A stretch of 64,000 nt of DNA from the NCBI RefSeq assembly GCF_026967985.1, contig NZ_JAPVBJ010000005.1, positions 82,564-146,563 on the forward strand, given 5' to 3'. Positions 51,008 to 61,067 of the stretch are shown piece by piece; within the stretch, counting starts at the first letter, position 1; each line of letters begins with the position of its first letter. A program made the position numbers and the translations under genes. This stretch comes from Modestobacter sp. VKM Ac-2984 (GTDB taxonomy: Bacteria; Actinomycetota; Actinomycetes; Mycobacteriales; Geodermatophilaceae). The notes beneath the pieces are model-generated. The model saw nothing but the letters and a program-made list of their open reading frames with translations. It was not told where the DNA came from and searched no databases.

Positions 51008-52102
51008 ATGAGTCACGCGTACCGCCCAGCAGGTGACGGTGGAGCGGGCGACCAGCCTTCGCGGGACCGGTCGGGTGACCAGGCCCCGGGGACCGGGACG
51101 CCGGCGTCCGGTGCAGCGCCGATCGGAGGGTCGCCGTCCGGGCCGCCTCCGGTGGCACCGCCGCCCAGGATCCCCGTGCGGCGTCCGGCGGCGGCGGTGG
51201 CGGCTGCGGTGTTCGGGTTCCAGGCAGCTGCAGCAGCTCTGTCGGTGGTGCTCCTCGCCGACTCCGTGGCCGTGGTGCTGGGCGTGCCCGAGGGCGGTGA
51301 CCGGGCCTGGTGGCTCGCCGGGCAGCTGCTGAGCTGTGCGCTCGCCGCCCTCCTGCTCTTCGGCGGCGTGCAGCTGATCCGTGGGGTCGGGCGGCTCTTC
51401 GTGCTGGTGGGCACCCTGTCGGAGCTGGTGTTGGTCCTGGGTGGGCTCGTCTGGGCCCTGGTCCGGTGGCCGGAGGCCGAGGACGTCGAGACCGGTCTGC
51501 CCGGCGTCGCCGGCGACCTCGTCGACCTGGTCAGCGGGTGGCTGATCGCCTCCGTAGCGCTGTACCTCGGGTGGTTGGTCCTGCGGGTGTGGCTGGTCCT
51601 GGCGCCGTCGGTGGGCCGCTGGCTGCACGCTGAGCGCATCACTGGCCAGCGGCCGGACTGGTCGCCGGAGCAGGGAGGACGGACCAGCCCGCCCGTCCGG
51701 AGCACCGGACGGGCCGGCTGGGCGGTGTTCCTGCCGATCGGCGCGCTCGCCGCGGTGACGGTGCTGCTGGGCCTGTTGGGCCGGTCGCTGCCCCCCGGGC
51801 TGCTGGGCGACGCCGAGGTCGACGCAGGCGCCAGCTACCAGGGCGACAGCCCGTGGGGGCTGGAGTTCTACCGGGGCGGCGAGCCGTTGGCCCCGCCGTC
51901 CGCCGGTGACGAGCCGTACCTCCGCGCGGCGGACGCCGATGCACGCAGCTGCTACGCCGGCGACATGGCGGCCTGCGACGCCCTCTACTTCGCCTCCCCG
52001 GTCGGGGACGTCTACGAGTGGTACGGGTCCTCCTGCGCCGGTCGGCTGGACCACGGGAGCGCTGGCGGCTGCGTCGACGAGCTGGGCCTCATGGTCGACT
52101 GA
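51008..52102 (+). CDS. Membrane protein with secreted cysteine domain, paralogue B
   Basis: A 364-residue relative of the preceding gene: a longer Pro/Gly-rich cytoplasmic N-terminus (to about 75), about five membrane segments, and a C-terminal domain with CYAGDMAACDALYFAS, YGSSCAGRL and GGCVDEL. Spacing of the four cysteines equals that in paralogue A, so the two arose by duplication. It starts 106 bp after paralogue A. Function unknown; the conserved secreted domain suggests recognition or protection outside the membrane, which is inference. Confidence 0.7.
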   Translation: MSHAYRPAGDGGAGDQPSRDRSGDQAPGTGTPASGAAPIGGSPSGPPPVAPPPRIPVRRPAAAVAAAVFGFQAAAAALSVVLLADSVAVVLGVPEGGDRAWWLAGQLLSCALAALLLFGGVQLIRGVGRLFVLVGTLSELVLVLGGLVWALVRWPEAEDVETGLPGVAGDLVDLVSGWLIASVALYLGWLVLRVWLVLAPSVGRWLHAERITGQRPDWSPEQGGRTSPPVRSTGRAGWAVFLPIGALAAVTVLLGLLGRSLPPGLLGDAEVDAGASYQGDSPWGLEFYRGGEPLAPPSAGDEPYLRAADADARSCYAGDMAACDALYFASPVGDVYEWYGSSCAGRLDHGSAGGCVDELGLMVD

Positions 52103-52162
52103 CCTGCGACGTCGTCGTCTGGACGCGACCTCGCCGCGGACCGAGAACGAGGAGGTGGTGAT

Positions 52163-52525
52163 GTGGTTCGCCAAGCCGTCCCGTCTCCGGGAGCCCGGGC
52201 GCTGATCGTCGTCTCACTCCTGGGCGTCCTCGGCCTCGCGGTCTGGCTGGGTCCCCGGGTGTGGGAGATCAGCGGGTCGGCCGTCTTCTTCCTCGTCTTC
52301 GGCCCACCTGCGGCCTGCGCGGCGCTCGCCCTGCGGGTCGAGCGCGTCCGCGGGACGGTGCTGGCCCCTGCGGTCGTCGCTGCGCTCGGGCTGGTGTCCG
52401 CCGCGTGGGGGCTGGTCACGTTGCTGAGTGGTGGGCTGTACCTCCTGGTACCTGCGCTCCTGCTGGTGTCCGCCGCCGTGGTCTCGTGGGTCGACAGACG
52501 GCCGGACGCCTCGTGGACGCGCTGA
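52163..52525 (+). CDS. Small four-helix membrane protein, paralogue of 41586-41945
   Basis: A 120-residue membrane protein with the same four hydrophobic segments and shared blocks (ALIVVSLLGVLGLAVW, VWEISGSAVFFLVFGPPAA, GTVLAPAVVAALGLVSAAW) as the gene in the menG insert, with high DNA identity over about 250 bp. The GTG at 52163 has GGAGG at 52151-52155. A 14-codon frame (52161-52205) overlaps its start and might couple translation. It follows paralogue B in the same direction. Function unknown. Confidence 0.68.
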   Translation: MVRQAVPSPGARALIVVSLLGVLGLAVWLGPRVWEISGSAVFFLVFGPPAACAALALRVERVRGTVLAPAVVAALGLVSAAWGLVTLLSGGLYLLVPALLLVSAAVVSWVDRRPDASWTR

Positions 52526-52680
52526 CCCGGACGCCGAGTGTCGAGATGTCGACGCCTGGTGCCCGGACCAGACGTGCACAGCTCGTCACCCGGTGAGCGC
52601 CGCCCGGGCCGGCCGGCGAGGTGTTGCGCCCGGAGCGGACGGCGTTCCCTGTCCGCCTCGGGAGGAGCAGGCTCCGGGGC

Positions 52681-52833
52681 ATGACGATCCCGCCCACCCC
52701 CGAGCCCCAGCCGCCCTCGCCGTCCCCGTCGCCGACCGACCCGATCTCCCCGCCGGCCCCGGCGCCCGTCCCGGGCCCGGACCCGACCGACCCCACCGCG
52801 CCGCCGCCCGCCCCGGCCCCCGGGCCGCTGTGA
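52681..52833 (+). CDS. Possible 50-residue proline-rich peptide
   Basis: An ATG at 52681 opens a 50-residue frame consisting almost only of Pro with Ser, Ala, Asp and Thr (PPTPEPQPPSPSPSPTDP and onward). A GGGAGG lies about 15 bp upstream, too far for a strong site. It could be a small surface or linker peptide, or a chance C-rich frame. It sits in the 562-bp stretch between the small membrane protein gene and nuoA. Confidence 0.35.
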   Translation: MTIPPTPEPQPPSPSPSPTDPISPPAPAPVPGPDPTDPTAPPPAPAPGPL

Positions 52834-52861
52834 GCCGCTGACCTGCGCTCTCACGGCCTGT

Positions 52862-52899
52862 CAGGACCCCCGGTGTGAACTCGATCACCGGGGGTCCTG
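52862..52899 (+). terminator. Hairpin upstream of the nuo promoter
   Basis: A perfect 14-bp stem (52862-52875 against 52886-52899) with a 10-nt loop, followed by a T/G-rich run. It insulates nuoA from the accessory genes upstream. Confidence 0.7.
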
Positions 52900-52941
52900 G
52901 TGTTCCGACACCCCTTCGGCATAGGCTTCGGCCACTCGACC

Positions 52942-52959
52942 TTGTGAACCAGTTCACAA
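52942..52959. promoter_or_regulatory. Predicted Rex operator 1 upstream of nuoA
   Basis: TTGTGAACCAGTTCACAA is a perfect match to the Rex consensus TTGTGAAnnnnTTCACAA. It lies 129 bp before the nuoA start. Streptomyces Rex is known to control nuoA-N, so Rex encoded at 16426 probably represses this operon when NADH is low. Confidence 0.88.
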
Positions 52960-52964
52960 GCACA

Positions 52965-52982
52965 GGGTGAAGCAGTTCACAA
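52965..52982. promoter_or_regulatory. Predicted Rex operator 2 upstream of nuoA
   Basis: GGGTGAAGCAGTTCACAA has a perfect right half-site and 5 of 7 matches on the left. It is 23 bp downstream of operator 1, about two helical turns, so two Rex dimers could bind the same face cooperatively. Confidence 0.7.
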
Positions 52983-53087
52983 GGGGTCGCCCGGTCGTCG
53001 GATGTGAGCGGAGGTCGTCGCAGTGGTCCGCCCGAGGTCGTGCACGCCCCCCACCGTCCCGCGGAACGCCTGTCACGGGGGCTGCTG

Positions 53088-53450
53088 ATGCTGTCGAACT
53101 ACGTGCCCCTGGTCGGGCTCTTCGTGCTCGCCGCGGGCTTCGCGCTCTTCTCGGTCACCGCAGCACCGTTCATCGGCCCGCGCCGCTACAACAGCGCGAA
53201 GGTGCAGGCCTACGAGTGCGGGATCGAACCGGTCGACCAGCCGCTCACCGGCGGACGGATCCCGGTCAAGTACTTCCTCACCGCGATGCTCTTCATCGTC
53301 TTCGACATCGAGATCGTCTTCCTCTACCCGTGGGCCGTCGCCAACGACGCGCTGGGCCTGTGGGGCCTCGGCGCGATGGCGGTCTTCATCGGCACCGTCT
53401 TCATCGCCTTCGTCTACGAGTGGCGCCGCGGGGGGCTGGAGTGGGACTGA
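53088..53450 (+). CDS. nuoA: NADH-quinone oxidoreductase subunit A
   Basis: A 120-residue membrane subunit of complex I with three helices. The conserved loop KVQAYECGIEPVDQPL and KYFLTAMLFIVFDIEIVFLYPWA are diagnostic. The ATG at 53088 gives the normal family length; an in-frame GTG at 53004 would add an unconserved basic extension. First gene of the nuo operon, downstream of two Rex operators. Confidence 0.94.
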   Translation: MLSNYVPLVGLFVLAAGFALFSVTAAPFIGPRRYNSAKVQAYECGIEPVDQPLTGGRIPVKYFLTAMLFIVFDIEIVFLYPWAVANDALGLWGLGAMAVFIGTVFIAFVYEWRRGGLEWD

Positions 53451-53452
53451 TC

Positions 53453-53497
53453 GACACAGGACCGACCGACACAGGACCGACGGACACGAGACCGACG
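53453..53497 (+). repeat. Three 15-bp tandem repeats between nuoA and nuoB
   Basis: Units at 53453, 53468 and 53483 follow GACACAGGACCGACS; the third differs at two or three positions. They fill most of the 66-bp nuoA-nuoB spacer, in an operon otherwise spaced by overlaps. They carry no ribosome-binding site themselves; nuoB's lies after them. Confidence 0.85.
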
Positions 53498-53516
53498 ACG
53501 GACGGGGGGCGCTGAG

Positions 53517-54185
53517 ATGGGCCTGGAGGAGAAGCTCCCGAGCGGCGTCCTGCTGACCAGCGTCGAGAAGCTCGTCAACTGGACCCGCAAGTCCTCGCTC
53601 TGGCCGGCCACGTTCGGCCTGGCCTGCTGTGCGATCGAGATGATGGCGTCCGGCGCCGGCCGCTACGACCTGGCCCGCTTCGGCATGGAGGTCTTCCGCG
53701 CCTCCCCGCGCCAGGCCGACCTGATGATCGTGGCGGGGCGGGTCAGCCAGAAGATGGCCCCGGTCCTCCGGCAGATCTACGACCAGATGCCCGAGCCGCG
53801 GTACGTGCTCGCCATGGGCGTCTGCGCCAGCTCCGGCGGCATGTTCAACAACTACGCGATCGTGCAGGGCGTCGACCACATCGTCCCGGTGGACATGTAC
53901 CTGCCCGGCTGCCCGCCGCGGCCGGAGATGCTCACCGACGCCATCCTCAAGCTGCACCACAAGATCCAGCACCAGCCGCTGGGCGCCAAGCGCGCCCGGG
54001 AGCAGGCCGCCGCCCGCGCCAACGGCACGGCACCGGAGCTGCACCTGGCGATGCCCTCCAGCGTCCGGGCGGACCCGGCGGCGAAGCGCGCCTACGAGCA
54101 GGCCGCCGCCGAGGGCCGCACCGGCCAGTTCGCCATCGAGCAGCGCGGAGGCAACGCCGTCGCCCTGCCCGGAGCGGACCGATGA
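53517..54185 (+). CDS. nuoB: NADH-quinone oxidoreductase subunit B
   Basis: A 222-residue peripheral subunit that carries cluster N2, the last iron-sulfur centre before quinone. The ligands are in [11 protein letters not shown] (two adjacent cysteines), [12 protein letters not shown] and [13 protein letters not shown]-terminal Ala/Arg-rich extension of about 50 residues is beyond the usual fold and typical of actinobacterial NuoB. It overlaps nuoC by 4 bp. Confidence 0.96.
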   Translation: MGLEEKLPSGVLLTSVEKLVNWTRKSSLWPATFGLACCAIEMMASGAGRYDLARFGMEVFRASPRQADLMIVAGRVSQKMAPVLRQIYDQMPEPRYVLAMGVCASSGGMFNNYAIVQGVDHIVPVDMYLPGCPPRPEMLTDAILKLHHKIQHQPLGAKRAREQAAARANGTAPELHLAMPSSVRADPAAKRAYEQAAAEGRTGQFAIEQRGGNAVALPGADR

Positions 54186-54901
54186 GCGACGAGGCCGGCT
54201 TCGGGGCCGCGACCGAGCCCGGCGGGGGCTTCCGCAAGGGCGCCTTCGGCGTCACCGGCAGCGGCGACACCTCCGGCTTCGGCGGCCTCGTCCGGGTCGA
54301 GCCCGGCGGCGCCGTCGCGCTGCACACCACCGACCGGCCCTACGGCGGCTGGTTCGACGAGGTCACCGACGCGCTGATCGACGCCGTCGGCGCGGCCACG
54401 TACGCCGCCGCCGTCCACCGGGTCCTGGTCGACCGGGGCGAGATCACGTACTTCGTCGCCCGCGAGCACCTGCTCACCCTGGTCCAGGCGCTGCGGGACG
54501 ACGAGTCGCTGCGCTTCGAGCTGTGCAGCAGCGTCTCCGGCGTCGACTACGCCGACAGCGGCGGCCCGGCCGCGACGCCCGAGCGGCCCCGGCTGCACGT
54601 CGTCTACCACCTGACCTCGATGACCTACCGCCGCCGGGTCCGGCTCGAGGTGGCCGTCACCGCCGAGGACCCGCACGTCCCGTCGGTCAGCTCCGTCTAC
54701 CCCACGGCGGACTGGCACGAGCGGGAGGCCTGGGACATGTTCGGCATCGTCTTCGACGGCCACCCGGCGCTGACCCGGATCCTCATGCCCGACGACTGGG
54801 AGGGCCACCCCCAGCGCAAGGACTACCCGCTCGGCGGCGTCCCGGTCGAGTACAAGGGCGCCCAGATCCCCCCGCCCGACGAGCGCCGGAGCTACCGATG
54901 A
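54182..54901 (+). CDS. nuoC: NADH-quinone oxidoreductase subunit C
   Basis: A 239-residue subunit of the connecting module. The signature is in [20 protein letters not shown] (about 180-199), followed by [20 protein letters not shown] Gly-rich N-terminal stretch of about 40 residues precedes the conserved fold. Overlaps nuoB and nuoD by 4 bp each. Confidence 0.96.
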   Translation: MSDEAGFGAATEPGGGFRKGAFGVTGSGDTSGFGGLVRVEPGGAVALHTTDRPYGGWFDEVTDALIDAVGAATYAAAVHRVLVDRGEITYFVAREHLLTLVQALRDDESLRFELCSSVSGVDYADSGGPAATPERPRLHVVYHLTSMTYRRRVRLEVAVTAEDPHVPSVSSVYPTADWHEREAWDMFGIVFDGHPALTRILMPDDWEGHPQRKDYPLGGVPVEYKGAQIPPPDERRSYR

Positions 54902-56220
54902 CGACGACGAGCGACCCGTACGCCGGCTCCCGGGAGACCACCGAGGGCCGGGTCTACACGGTCACCGGCGGCGACTGGGACCAGACCTTCGGCGCCGACA
55001 CCCACGACGACGAGCGGCTCGTGGTCAACATGGGCCCGCAGCACCCCTCGACCCACGGGGTGCTCCGGCTGGTGCTCGACCTCGAGGGCGAGACCGTCAC
55101 CCAGGCCCGCGTCGTCATCGGCTACCTGCACACCGGCATCGAGAAGACGACGGAGTACCGCACCTGGACCCAGGGCACGACCCTGGTCACGCGGATGGAC
55201 TACCTGGCCCCGCTGTTCAACGAGACCGCCTACTGCCTGGCCGTGGAGAAGCTGCTCGGCATCGAGGCGCCGCCCCGGGCGCAGACCATCCGGGTGCTGG
55301 TCATGGAGCTCAACCGGATCGCCTCGCACCTGGTCGCGCTGGCCACCTTCGGCATGGAGATGGGCGCGCTCACCGGCATGACCAACGGCTTCCGGGAGCG
55401 GGAGCTGGTCCTCGACGTGCTCGAGGAGATCACCGGGCTGCGGATGAACCACGCCTACGTCCGCCCCGGCGGGCTGGCGCAGGACCTCCCCGAGGGCGCC
55501 GTCGAGTCCGTGCGGGAGCTGCTCGCCGTCCTCCCCGAGCGGGTCGCGGGCACCCACCGGCTGCTCACCGGTCAGCCGATCTGGCAGCGCCGGCTCAAGG
55601 ACGTCGGCTACCTGGACCTCACCGGCTGCGTGGCCCTCGGCGTCACGGGGCCCGTGCTCCGCGCGGCCGGGCTGCCCTGGGACATGCGCAAGGTCGAGCC
55701 GTACCTGGGCTACGAGACCTACGACTTCGAGGTGCCGACGGCCGACACCTGCGACGCGTGGGGCCGCTACCTGGTGCGGATGGGCGAGATCACCGAGTCC
55801 ATCAAGATCATCGGTCAGGCGCTGGACCGGCTGGAGCCCGGGCCGGTGATGGTCGAGGACAAGAAGATCGCCTGGCCGGCGCAGCTGTCCCTCGGCGCCG
55901 ACGGGATGGGCAACTCCCTGGACCACGTCCGGCACATCATGGGCCAGTCGATGGAGGCCCTGATCCACCACTTCAAGCTGGTCACCGAGGGCTTCCGGGT
56001 GCCGGCCGGCCAGGTCTACACGGCCATCGAGTCCCCCCGCGGGGAGCTCGGCTACCACGTGGTCAGCGACGGCGGGACCCGCCCGTTCCGGGTGCACGTC
56101 CGTGACCCCAGCTTCGTCAACCTGCAGGCCACCGCGGCGATGAGCGAGGGCGGCATGATCGCCGACGTCATCGCCGCGATCGCCTCCATCGACCCCGTGA
56201 TGGGGGGCGTCGACAGATGA
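54898..56220 (+). CDS. nuoD: NADH-quinone oxidoreductase subunit D
   Basis: A 440-residue subunit homologous to the large subunit of [NiFe] hydrogenases, forming the quinone site with NuoB. It has [14 protein letters not shown] (about 43) with the quinone-contacting histidine, [25 protein letters not shown] with the conserved tyrosine, and [16 protein letters not shown]. Separate nuoC and nuoD genes, not fused. Overlaps nuoE by 4 bp. Confidence 0.97.
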   Translation: MTTTSDPYAGSRETTEGRVYTVTGGDWDQTFGADTHDDERLVVNMGPQHPSTHGVLRLVLDLEGETVTQARVVIGYLHTGIEKTTEYRTWTQGTTLVTRMDYLAPLFNETAYCLAVEKLLGIEAPPRAQTIRVLVMELNRIASHLVALATFGMEMGALTGMTNGFRERELVLDVLEEITGLRMNHAYVRPGGLAQDLPEGAVESVRELLAVLPERVAGTHRLLTGQPIWQRRLKDVGYLDLTGCVALGVTGPVLRAAGLPWDMRKVEPYLGYETYDFEVPTADTCDAWGRYLVRMGEITESIKIIGQALDRLEPGPVMVEDKKIAWPAQLSLGADGMGNSLDHVRHIMGQSMEALIHHFKLVTEGFRVPAGQVYTAIESPRGELGYHVVSDGGTRPFRVHVRDPSFVNLQATAAMSEGGMIADVIAAIASIDPVMGGVDR

Positions 56221-57221
56221 GCGCACTGCCGGGGTCGGAGGAGGGGACGGCGGTCACCGGGCTGGACTCCAGCCCGGTCGAGCCGGCCGCCCCGGACCTG
56301 CCGCCGCTGACCGAGCAGACCGAGGCCGAGGCCCGCGAGCTGATGGCCCGCTACCCGCAGGAGCGGTCGGCGCTGCTGCCGATGCTGCACCTGGTCCAGT
56401 CGGTGCAGGGCTACGTCTCGCCCGAGGGCGTCGGCTTCTGCGCCCGGCTGCTCGGGCTGACCAAGGCCGAGGTGGGCGCGGTCGCGACCTTCTACACGAT
56501 GTACAAGCGGCATCCGACCGGCCGGCACCTGGTCAGCGTCTGCACCAACACGCTCTGCGCCGTCCTGGGCGGGCAGCGGATCTACGACGCCGTCTCCGCC
56601 GACCTCGGCGTCGGCCACGACCAGACCGCGCCCGACGGCTCGGTCACCCTCGAGCACGCCGAGTGTCTGGCCGCCTGCGACTACGCGCCGGTGGTCACCG
56701 TCGACTACGAGTTCTACGACCAGCAGGACGTCGAGTCGGCCCGGGCGCTGGTCACCGCACTACGGATGGGGGAGAAGCCGCCGCCCACCCGCGGGGCGCC
56801 GCTGACCGACTTCCGCGGTGTCTCCCGCCAGCTGGCCGGCTTCTCCCAGCACGCCGACCTCGAGGCCGAGCGGGCGGCGATCGACGGCCCGTCGGCCGGT
56901 GGACCGACGCTGGTCGGGGTGCGGCTGGCCGCCGAGCGCGGTGAGTCCGCGCCGCCGATGGGCGACGCCCAGCCCGAGCAGGCACCCGAGCCGGACGTCG
57001 AACCCGCCGGAGCGCCGGGCGAGACGCCGTCCGAGCAGGCCGCCGACACCGCCGTCGCCTCCGCCGACACCCCGGCCGAGCGGGCCGGCGCGGCGCAGCA
57101 CCACCCGGACACCCCCGAGCCCGCCGGCCGACAGCCGGCCGAGCGCGGCCGCGAGGGCACCGACACCCCGCCCACCCGCTCCGGCGCCGGGCAGAACAGC
57201 TCGATCGAACGGGAGGCCTGA
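56217..57221 (+). CDS. nuoE: NADH-quinone oxidoreductase subunit E with long disordered tail
   Basis: A 334-residue protein. Residues about 30-195 form the thioredoxin-like NuoE fold with [2Fe-2S] cysteines in [10 protein letters not shown] and [11 protein letters not shown] (cluster N1a). Residues about 230-334 are an Ala/Pro/Glu/Thr-rich extension absent from ordinary NuoE (about 160-240 residues). The start overlaps nuoD; nuoF begins one base after the stop. Confidence 0.95.
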   Translation: MSALPGSEEGTAVTGLDSSPVEPAAPDLPPLTEQTEAEARELMARYPQERSALLPMLHLVQSVQGYVSPEGVGFCARLLGLTKAEVGAVATFYTMYKRHPTGRHLVSVCTNTLCAVLGGQRIYDAVSADLGVGHDQTAPDGSVTLEHAECLAACDYAPVVTVDYEFYDQQDVESARALVTALRMGEKPPPTRGAPLTDFRGVSRQLAGFSQHADLEAERAAIDGPSAGGPTLVGVRLAAERGESAPPMGDAQPEQAPEPDVEPAGAPGETPSEQAADTAVASADTPAERAGAAQHHPDTPEPAGRQPAERGREGTDTPPTRSGAGQNSSIEREA

Positions 57222-57222
57222 G

Positions 57223-58548
57223 ATGCCCCTGACCCCCGTCCTCACCGCGCGTTTCGACGCGCCCCGCTCCTGGACGCTGGAGACCTACGAACGCCTGGAC
57301 GGCTACCGCGCCCTCCGCTCGGCCCTGGAGATGGCGCCGGACGACGTCGTCGCGCTGGTCAAGGACTCCGGACTGCGCGGCCGCGGCGGCGCCGGCTTCC
57401 CCACCGGGATGAAGTGGAGCTTCATCCCGCAGCCCAAGCCGGGGGAGACCCCGACCGGCCCGGCGGCGGCGCCGAAGTACCTGGTGGTCAACGCCGACGA
57501 GGGCGAGCCGGGCACCTGCAAGGACCTGCCGCTGATGATGGCCGACCCGCACTCGCTGGTGGAGGGCGTGATCATCACCGCCTACGCCATCCGCTCGCGC
57601 TTCGCCGTCATCTACGTCCGCGGTGAGGCGGTGCACGCCCACCGCCGGCTGATGGCCGCCGTGCAGGAGGCGTACGCCGCCGGCTACCTCGGCACCGACG
57701 TGCTGGGGTCGGGCTACGACCTCGAGCTGGTGGTGCACGCCGGCGCCGGCGCCTACATCTGTGGCGAGGAGACGGCGCTGCTGGACTCCCTGGAGGGCTA
57801 CCGCGGGCAGCCCCGGCTCAAGCCGCCGTTCCCCGCCGTCGCCGGCCTCTACGGCTCCCCGACGGTGATCAACAACGTGGAGACGCTGGCCAGCGTGCCG
57901 TACGTGGTCCGCGGTGGCGCCGAGTGGTTCAAGAGCATGGGCCCGGAGAAGTCGCCGGGCCCGAAGATCTACTCGCTGTCGGGGCGGGTGGTGCACCCCG
58001 GCCAGTACGAGGCCCCGATGGGGACGACGATGCGCGAGCTGCTGGCCATGGCCGGCGGCGTCCGGCCCGGTCACGAGCTGAAGTTCTGGACGCCGGGCGG
58101 CTCCTCGACCCCGTACTTCACCGCGGAGCACCTCGACGTCCCGCTGGACTTCGACTCGGTGGCCAAGGCCGGCTCGATGCTGGGCACCACCGCGCTGATG
58201 GTCTTCGACGAGACCGACTCGATCGTCGAGGCGACCCTGCGGTTCACCGAGTTCTACGCGCACGAGAGCTGCGGCAAGTGCACCCCCTGCCGGGAGGGCA
58301 CCTACTGGCTGGTCCAGATCCTGGAGCGGCTGGTGCACGGGCAGGGCCGGGCCGCCGACCTCGACCTGCTCACCGACACCTGCGACAACATCCTGGGCCG
58401 CTCGTTCTGCGCCCTCGGCGACGGTGCGACCAGCTGCATCGCCAGCTCGCTGAAGTACTTCAAGGACGACTACGTCGCGCTGCTGCCGGCCGAGGAGCAG
58501 GCCCGCCTCGGTCGTTCGCTGCGGCTCGAGCCGGTTGGAGCAGCCTGA
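57223..58548 (+). CDS. nuoF: NADH-quinone oxidoreductase subunit F
   Basis: A 441-residue subunit that binds NADH, FMN and cluster N3. The motifs are [13 protein letters not shown] (NADH), [13 protein letters not shown] (FMN), [19 protein letters not shown], and the 4Fe-4S ligands in [13 protein letters not shown] (about 350) plus the later cysteine in [12 protein letters not shown] complete and normal NuoF. TGATG overlap with nuoG. Confidence 0.97.
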   Translation: MPLTPVLTARFDAPRSWTLETYERLDGYRALRSALEMAPDDVVALVKDSGLRGRGGAGFPTGMKWSFIPQPKPGETPTGPAAAPKYLVVNADEGEPGTCKDLPLMMADPHSLVEGVIITAYAIRSRFAVIYVRGEAVHAHRRLMAAVQEAYAAGYLGTDVLGSGYDLELVVHAGAGAYICGEETALLDSLEGYRGQPRLKPPFPAVAGLYGSPTVINNVETLASVPYVVRGGAEWFKSMGPEKSPGPKIYSLSGRVVHPGQYEAPMGTTMRELLAMAGGVRPGHELKFWTPGGSSTPYFTAEHLDVPLDFDSVAKAGSMLGTTALMVFDETDSIVEATLRFTEFYAHESCGKCTPCREGTYWLVQILERLVHGQGRAADLDLLTDTCDNILGRSFCALGDGATSCIASSLKYFKDDYVALLPAEEQARLGRSLRLEPVGAA

Positions 58549-61067
58549 TGACCCTCACCCCAGCCACCCCCGAGCCCGCGCCGGCGCTGCCGCCGGGCGC
58601 GCCCGGTCCGCACACCCCACCCGACGCCGTGCACTGCACCATCGACGGTTTCCCGGTCGCCGTGCCGAAGGGCACGCTGATCATCCGGGCCGCCGAGCAG
58701 ATCGGCGTGCAGATCCCGCGGTTCTGCGACCACCCGCTGCTCGACCCGATCGGCGCCTGCCGGCAGTGCCTGGTGGAGGTGGAGGGGCAGCGCAAGCCGG
58801 TGGCCTCCTGCACCACCCCGGTGACCCCGGACATGGTGGTGCAGACCCAGCTCACCAGCCCGGTCGCGGACAAGGCCCAGCAGGGCACGATGGAGCTGCT
58901 GCTGGTCAACCACCCGCTGGACTGCCCGGTCTGCGACAAGGGCGGGGAGTGCCCGCTGCAGAACCAGGCGATGAGCAACGGGCGCAGCGAGTCCCGGTTC
59001 GTCGAGACGAAGCGCACCTACCCCAAGCCGCTGCCGATCAGCTCCCAGGTGCTGCTGGACCGCGAGCGCTGCGTGCTCTGCGCGCGCTGCACCCGGTTCA
59101 GCCAGCAGGTGGCCGGCGACCCGTTCATCGAGCTGTTCGAGCGCGGCGCGCTGGAGCAGGTGGCGATCTACGAGGACGAGCCGTTCGAGTCCTACTTCTC
59201 CGGCAACACCACCCAGATCTGCCCGGTCGGCGCGCTGACCAGCGCCACCTACCGGTTCCGCGCCCGCCCGTTCGACCTGCGCAGCGAGCCCAGCGTCTGC
59301 GAGCACTGCGCCAGCGGCTGTGCCCAGCGCACCGACTACCGGCGCGGCACGGTGACCCGGCGGTTGGCCGGGGAGGACCCGGCGGTCAACCAGGAGTGGA
59401 ACTGCGACAAGGGCCGCTACGCCTTCCGCTACGCCAGCAGCAACGAGCGGCTGATGACGCCGCTGGTCCGCCGGGACGGTGAGCTGCAGCCGGCCTCGTG
59501 GCCGGAGGCCTGGGCCGCCGCGGCCGAGGGGCTGCGGGCCGCGCGCGCGGCCGGCGGGGTCGGGGTGCTGCCCGGTGGCCGGCTGACCGTCGAGGACGCC
59601 TACGCCTACGCCGCCTTCGCCCGCGTGGCGCTGGGCACCAACGACGTCGACGCCCGGGCCCGTGCGCACTCCGCCGAGGAGCTGGACTTCCTGGCCGCGC
59701 ACGTCGCCGGCACCGCGCCCGGGGCCGGTGCGGTCAGCTACGACGACCTGACCGCCGCCCCCGCCGTGCTGCTGGTCGGCTTCGAGCCGGAGGAGGAGTC
59801 GCCGATCGTCTTCCTGCGGCTGCGCCGGGCCGTGCGGACGGCGGGCATGCAGGTGTTCGACGTCGCCCCCTTCGGCACCCGGGCCGCGGAGAAGCTGCAG
59901 GCCACCGTGCTGACCACCGTCCCGGGCCAGGAGGCCCAGCTGCTCCGCGACCTGGCCGCCAACCCGGTGGACGGCGTGCTGGCCGACGCGGCCGTCGCGC
60001 TGTTCCGCCCGGGCGCCGTCATCCTGGCCGGCGAGCGGCTGGCCGAGCTGCCCGGCGGGTTCTCCGCGGTCAGCGCCCTCGCCGCCGAGACCGGCGCCCG
60101 GATCGGCTGGGTGCCCCGCCGGGCAGGGGAGCGAGGCGCGGTCGAGGCCGGCGCGCTGCCCACCCTGCTCCCCGGCGGCCGCACCGTCGCCAACGCCGCC
60201 GACCGGGCCGCCGTCGCCCAGCGCTGGGGCGCCGACGTCCCGGCGACCCCGGGGCGCGACCTCACCGGCATCCTCACCGCCGTGCGCAACGGCGCCCTCG
60301 CCGGGCTGCTGGTCGGGGGCGTCGACCCCGCCGACCTGCCCGACCCGCTGCTCGCCGAGCAGGCGCTGCAGAGCGCCCGGTTCGTGGTCAGCCTGGAGCT
60401 GTTCCCGACCGCGGTCACCGCGCACGCCGACGTCGTCCTCCCGGTCGCCGCCGCCCCGGAGAAGGCCGGCAGCTACCTGGACTGGGAGGGCCGGGTCCGC
60501 CCGTTCGACGCGACCCTGCACGGCACCGGGCAGCTCACCGACGGCCGGGTGCTCCAAGGCCTGGCCGAGCACCTCGGCATCGACCTGCGGGTGGGCTCGG
60601 TGACCGAGGTCCGCGCCCAGCTGACCGCCCTCGGCGGCGCCGCGCAGGCACCCGCCGGCACCGGCGCCGACGTCGCCCCGGCACCGCTGCCGGAGCTCGC
60701 CGACGACGAGGCGGTGCTCGCCTCCTGGCGACAGCTGGTCGACACCGGGACGCTGCAGCGGGAGGAGCCGGCACTGGCCGGCACCGCCCGGCCCCCGGTC
60801 GCCCGGCTGGGCAAGGACGCCGCCCGCCGGCTCGGCCTCGCCGACGGCGACCCGCTCACCGTCACCGGTCCGGCCGGGGCGGTCACCCTGCCGGTGCGGC
60901 TGGTCGAGATGCCCGACGGGGTGGTCTGGTTGCCGATGCGCTCCCCGGGCAGCGAGGTCCGCGCCCAGCTCGGCGCCGGCCCCGGTGCCGTCGTCCGGCT
61001 CGCCGGGCCGCCGCCGACCCCGGCCGGCGCGACGTCCCTCTCGAGCCTGCGGGGAGCCCAGGAGTGA
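58548..61067 (+). CDS. nuoG: NADH-quinone oxidoreductase subunit G
   Basis: An 839-residue subunit. The N-terminal ferredoxin domain (about 25-250) binds N1b ([15 protein letters not shown] and CTTP), N5 (the His/Cys set around [13 protein letters not shown]) and N4 ([18 protein letters not shown]). A molybdopterin-oxidoreductase-like domain follows, opening with [13 protein letters not shown], a possible N7-type cysteine cluster. The C-terminal half is degenerate and carries no Mo site, as usual. Overlaps nuoH by 4 bp. Confidence 0.96.
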   Translation: MTLTPATPEPAPALPPGAPGPHTPPDAVHCTIDGFPVAVPKGTLIIRAAEQIGVQIPRFCDHPLLDPIGACRQCLVEVEGQRKPVASCTTPVTPDMVVQTQLTSPVADKAQQGTMELLLVNHPLDCPVCDKGGECPLQNQAMSNGRSESRFVETKRTYPKPLPISSQVLLDRERCVLCARCTRFSQQVAGDPFIELFERGALEQVAIYEDEPFESYFSGNTTQICPVGALTSATYRFRARPFDLRSEPSVCEHCASGCAQRTDYRRGTVTRRLAGEDPAVNQEWNCDKGRYAFRYASSNERLMTPLVRRDGELQPASWPEAWAAAAEGLRAARAAGGVGVLPGGRLTVEDAYAYAAFARVALGTNDVDARARAHSAEELDFLAAHVAGTAPGAGAVSYDDLTAAPAVLLVGFEPEEESPIVFLRLRRAVRTAGMQVFDVAPFGTRAAEKLQATVLTTVPGQEAQLLRDLAANPVDGVLADAAVALFRPGAVILAGERLAELPGGFSAVSALAAETGARIGWVPRRAGERGAVEAGALPTLLPGGRTVANAADRAAVAQRWGADVPATPGRDLTGILTAVRNGALAGLLVGGVDPADLPDPLLAEQALQSARFVVSLELFPTAVTAHADVVLPVAAAPEKAGSYLDWEGRVRPFDATLHGTGQLTDGRVLQGLAEHLGIDLRVGSVTEVRAQLTALGGAAQAPAGTGADVAPAPLPELADDEAVLASWRQLVDTGTLQREEPALAGTARPPVARLGKDAARRLGLADGDPLTVTGPAGAVTLPVRLVEMPDGVVWLPMRSPGSEVRAQLGAGPGAVVRLAGPPPTPAGATSLSSLRGAQE

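Noticed and set aside
58470-60572. A 700-codon minus-strand frame antisense to nuoG
   Set aside because: Shadow frame; the plus strand encodes an intact NuoG with all cluster cysteines.
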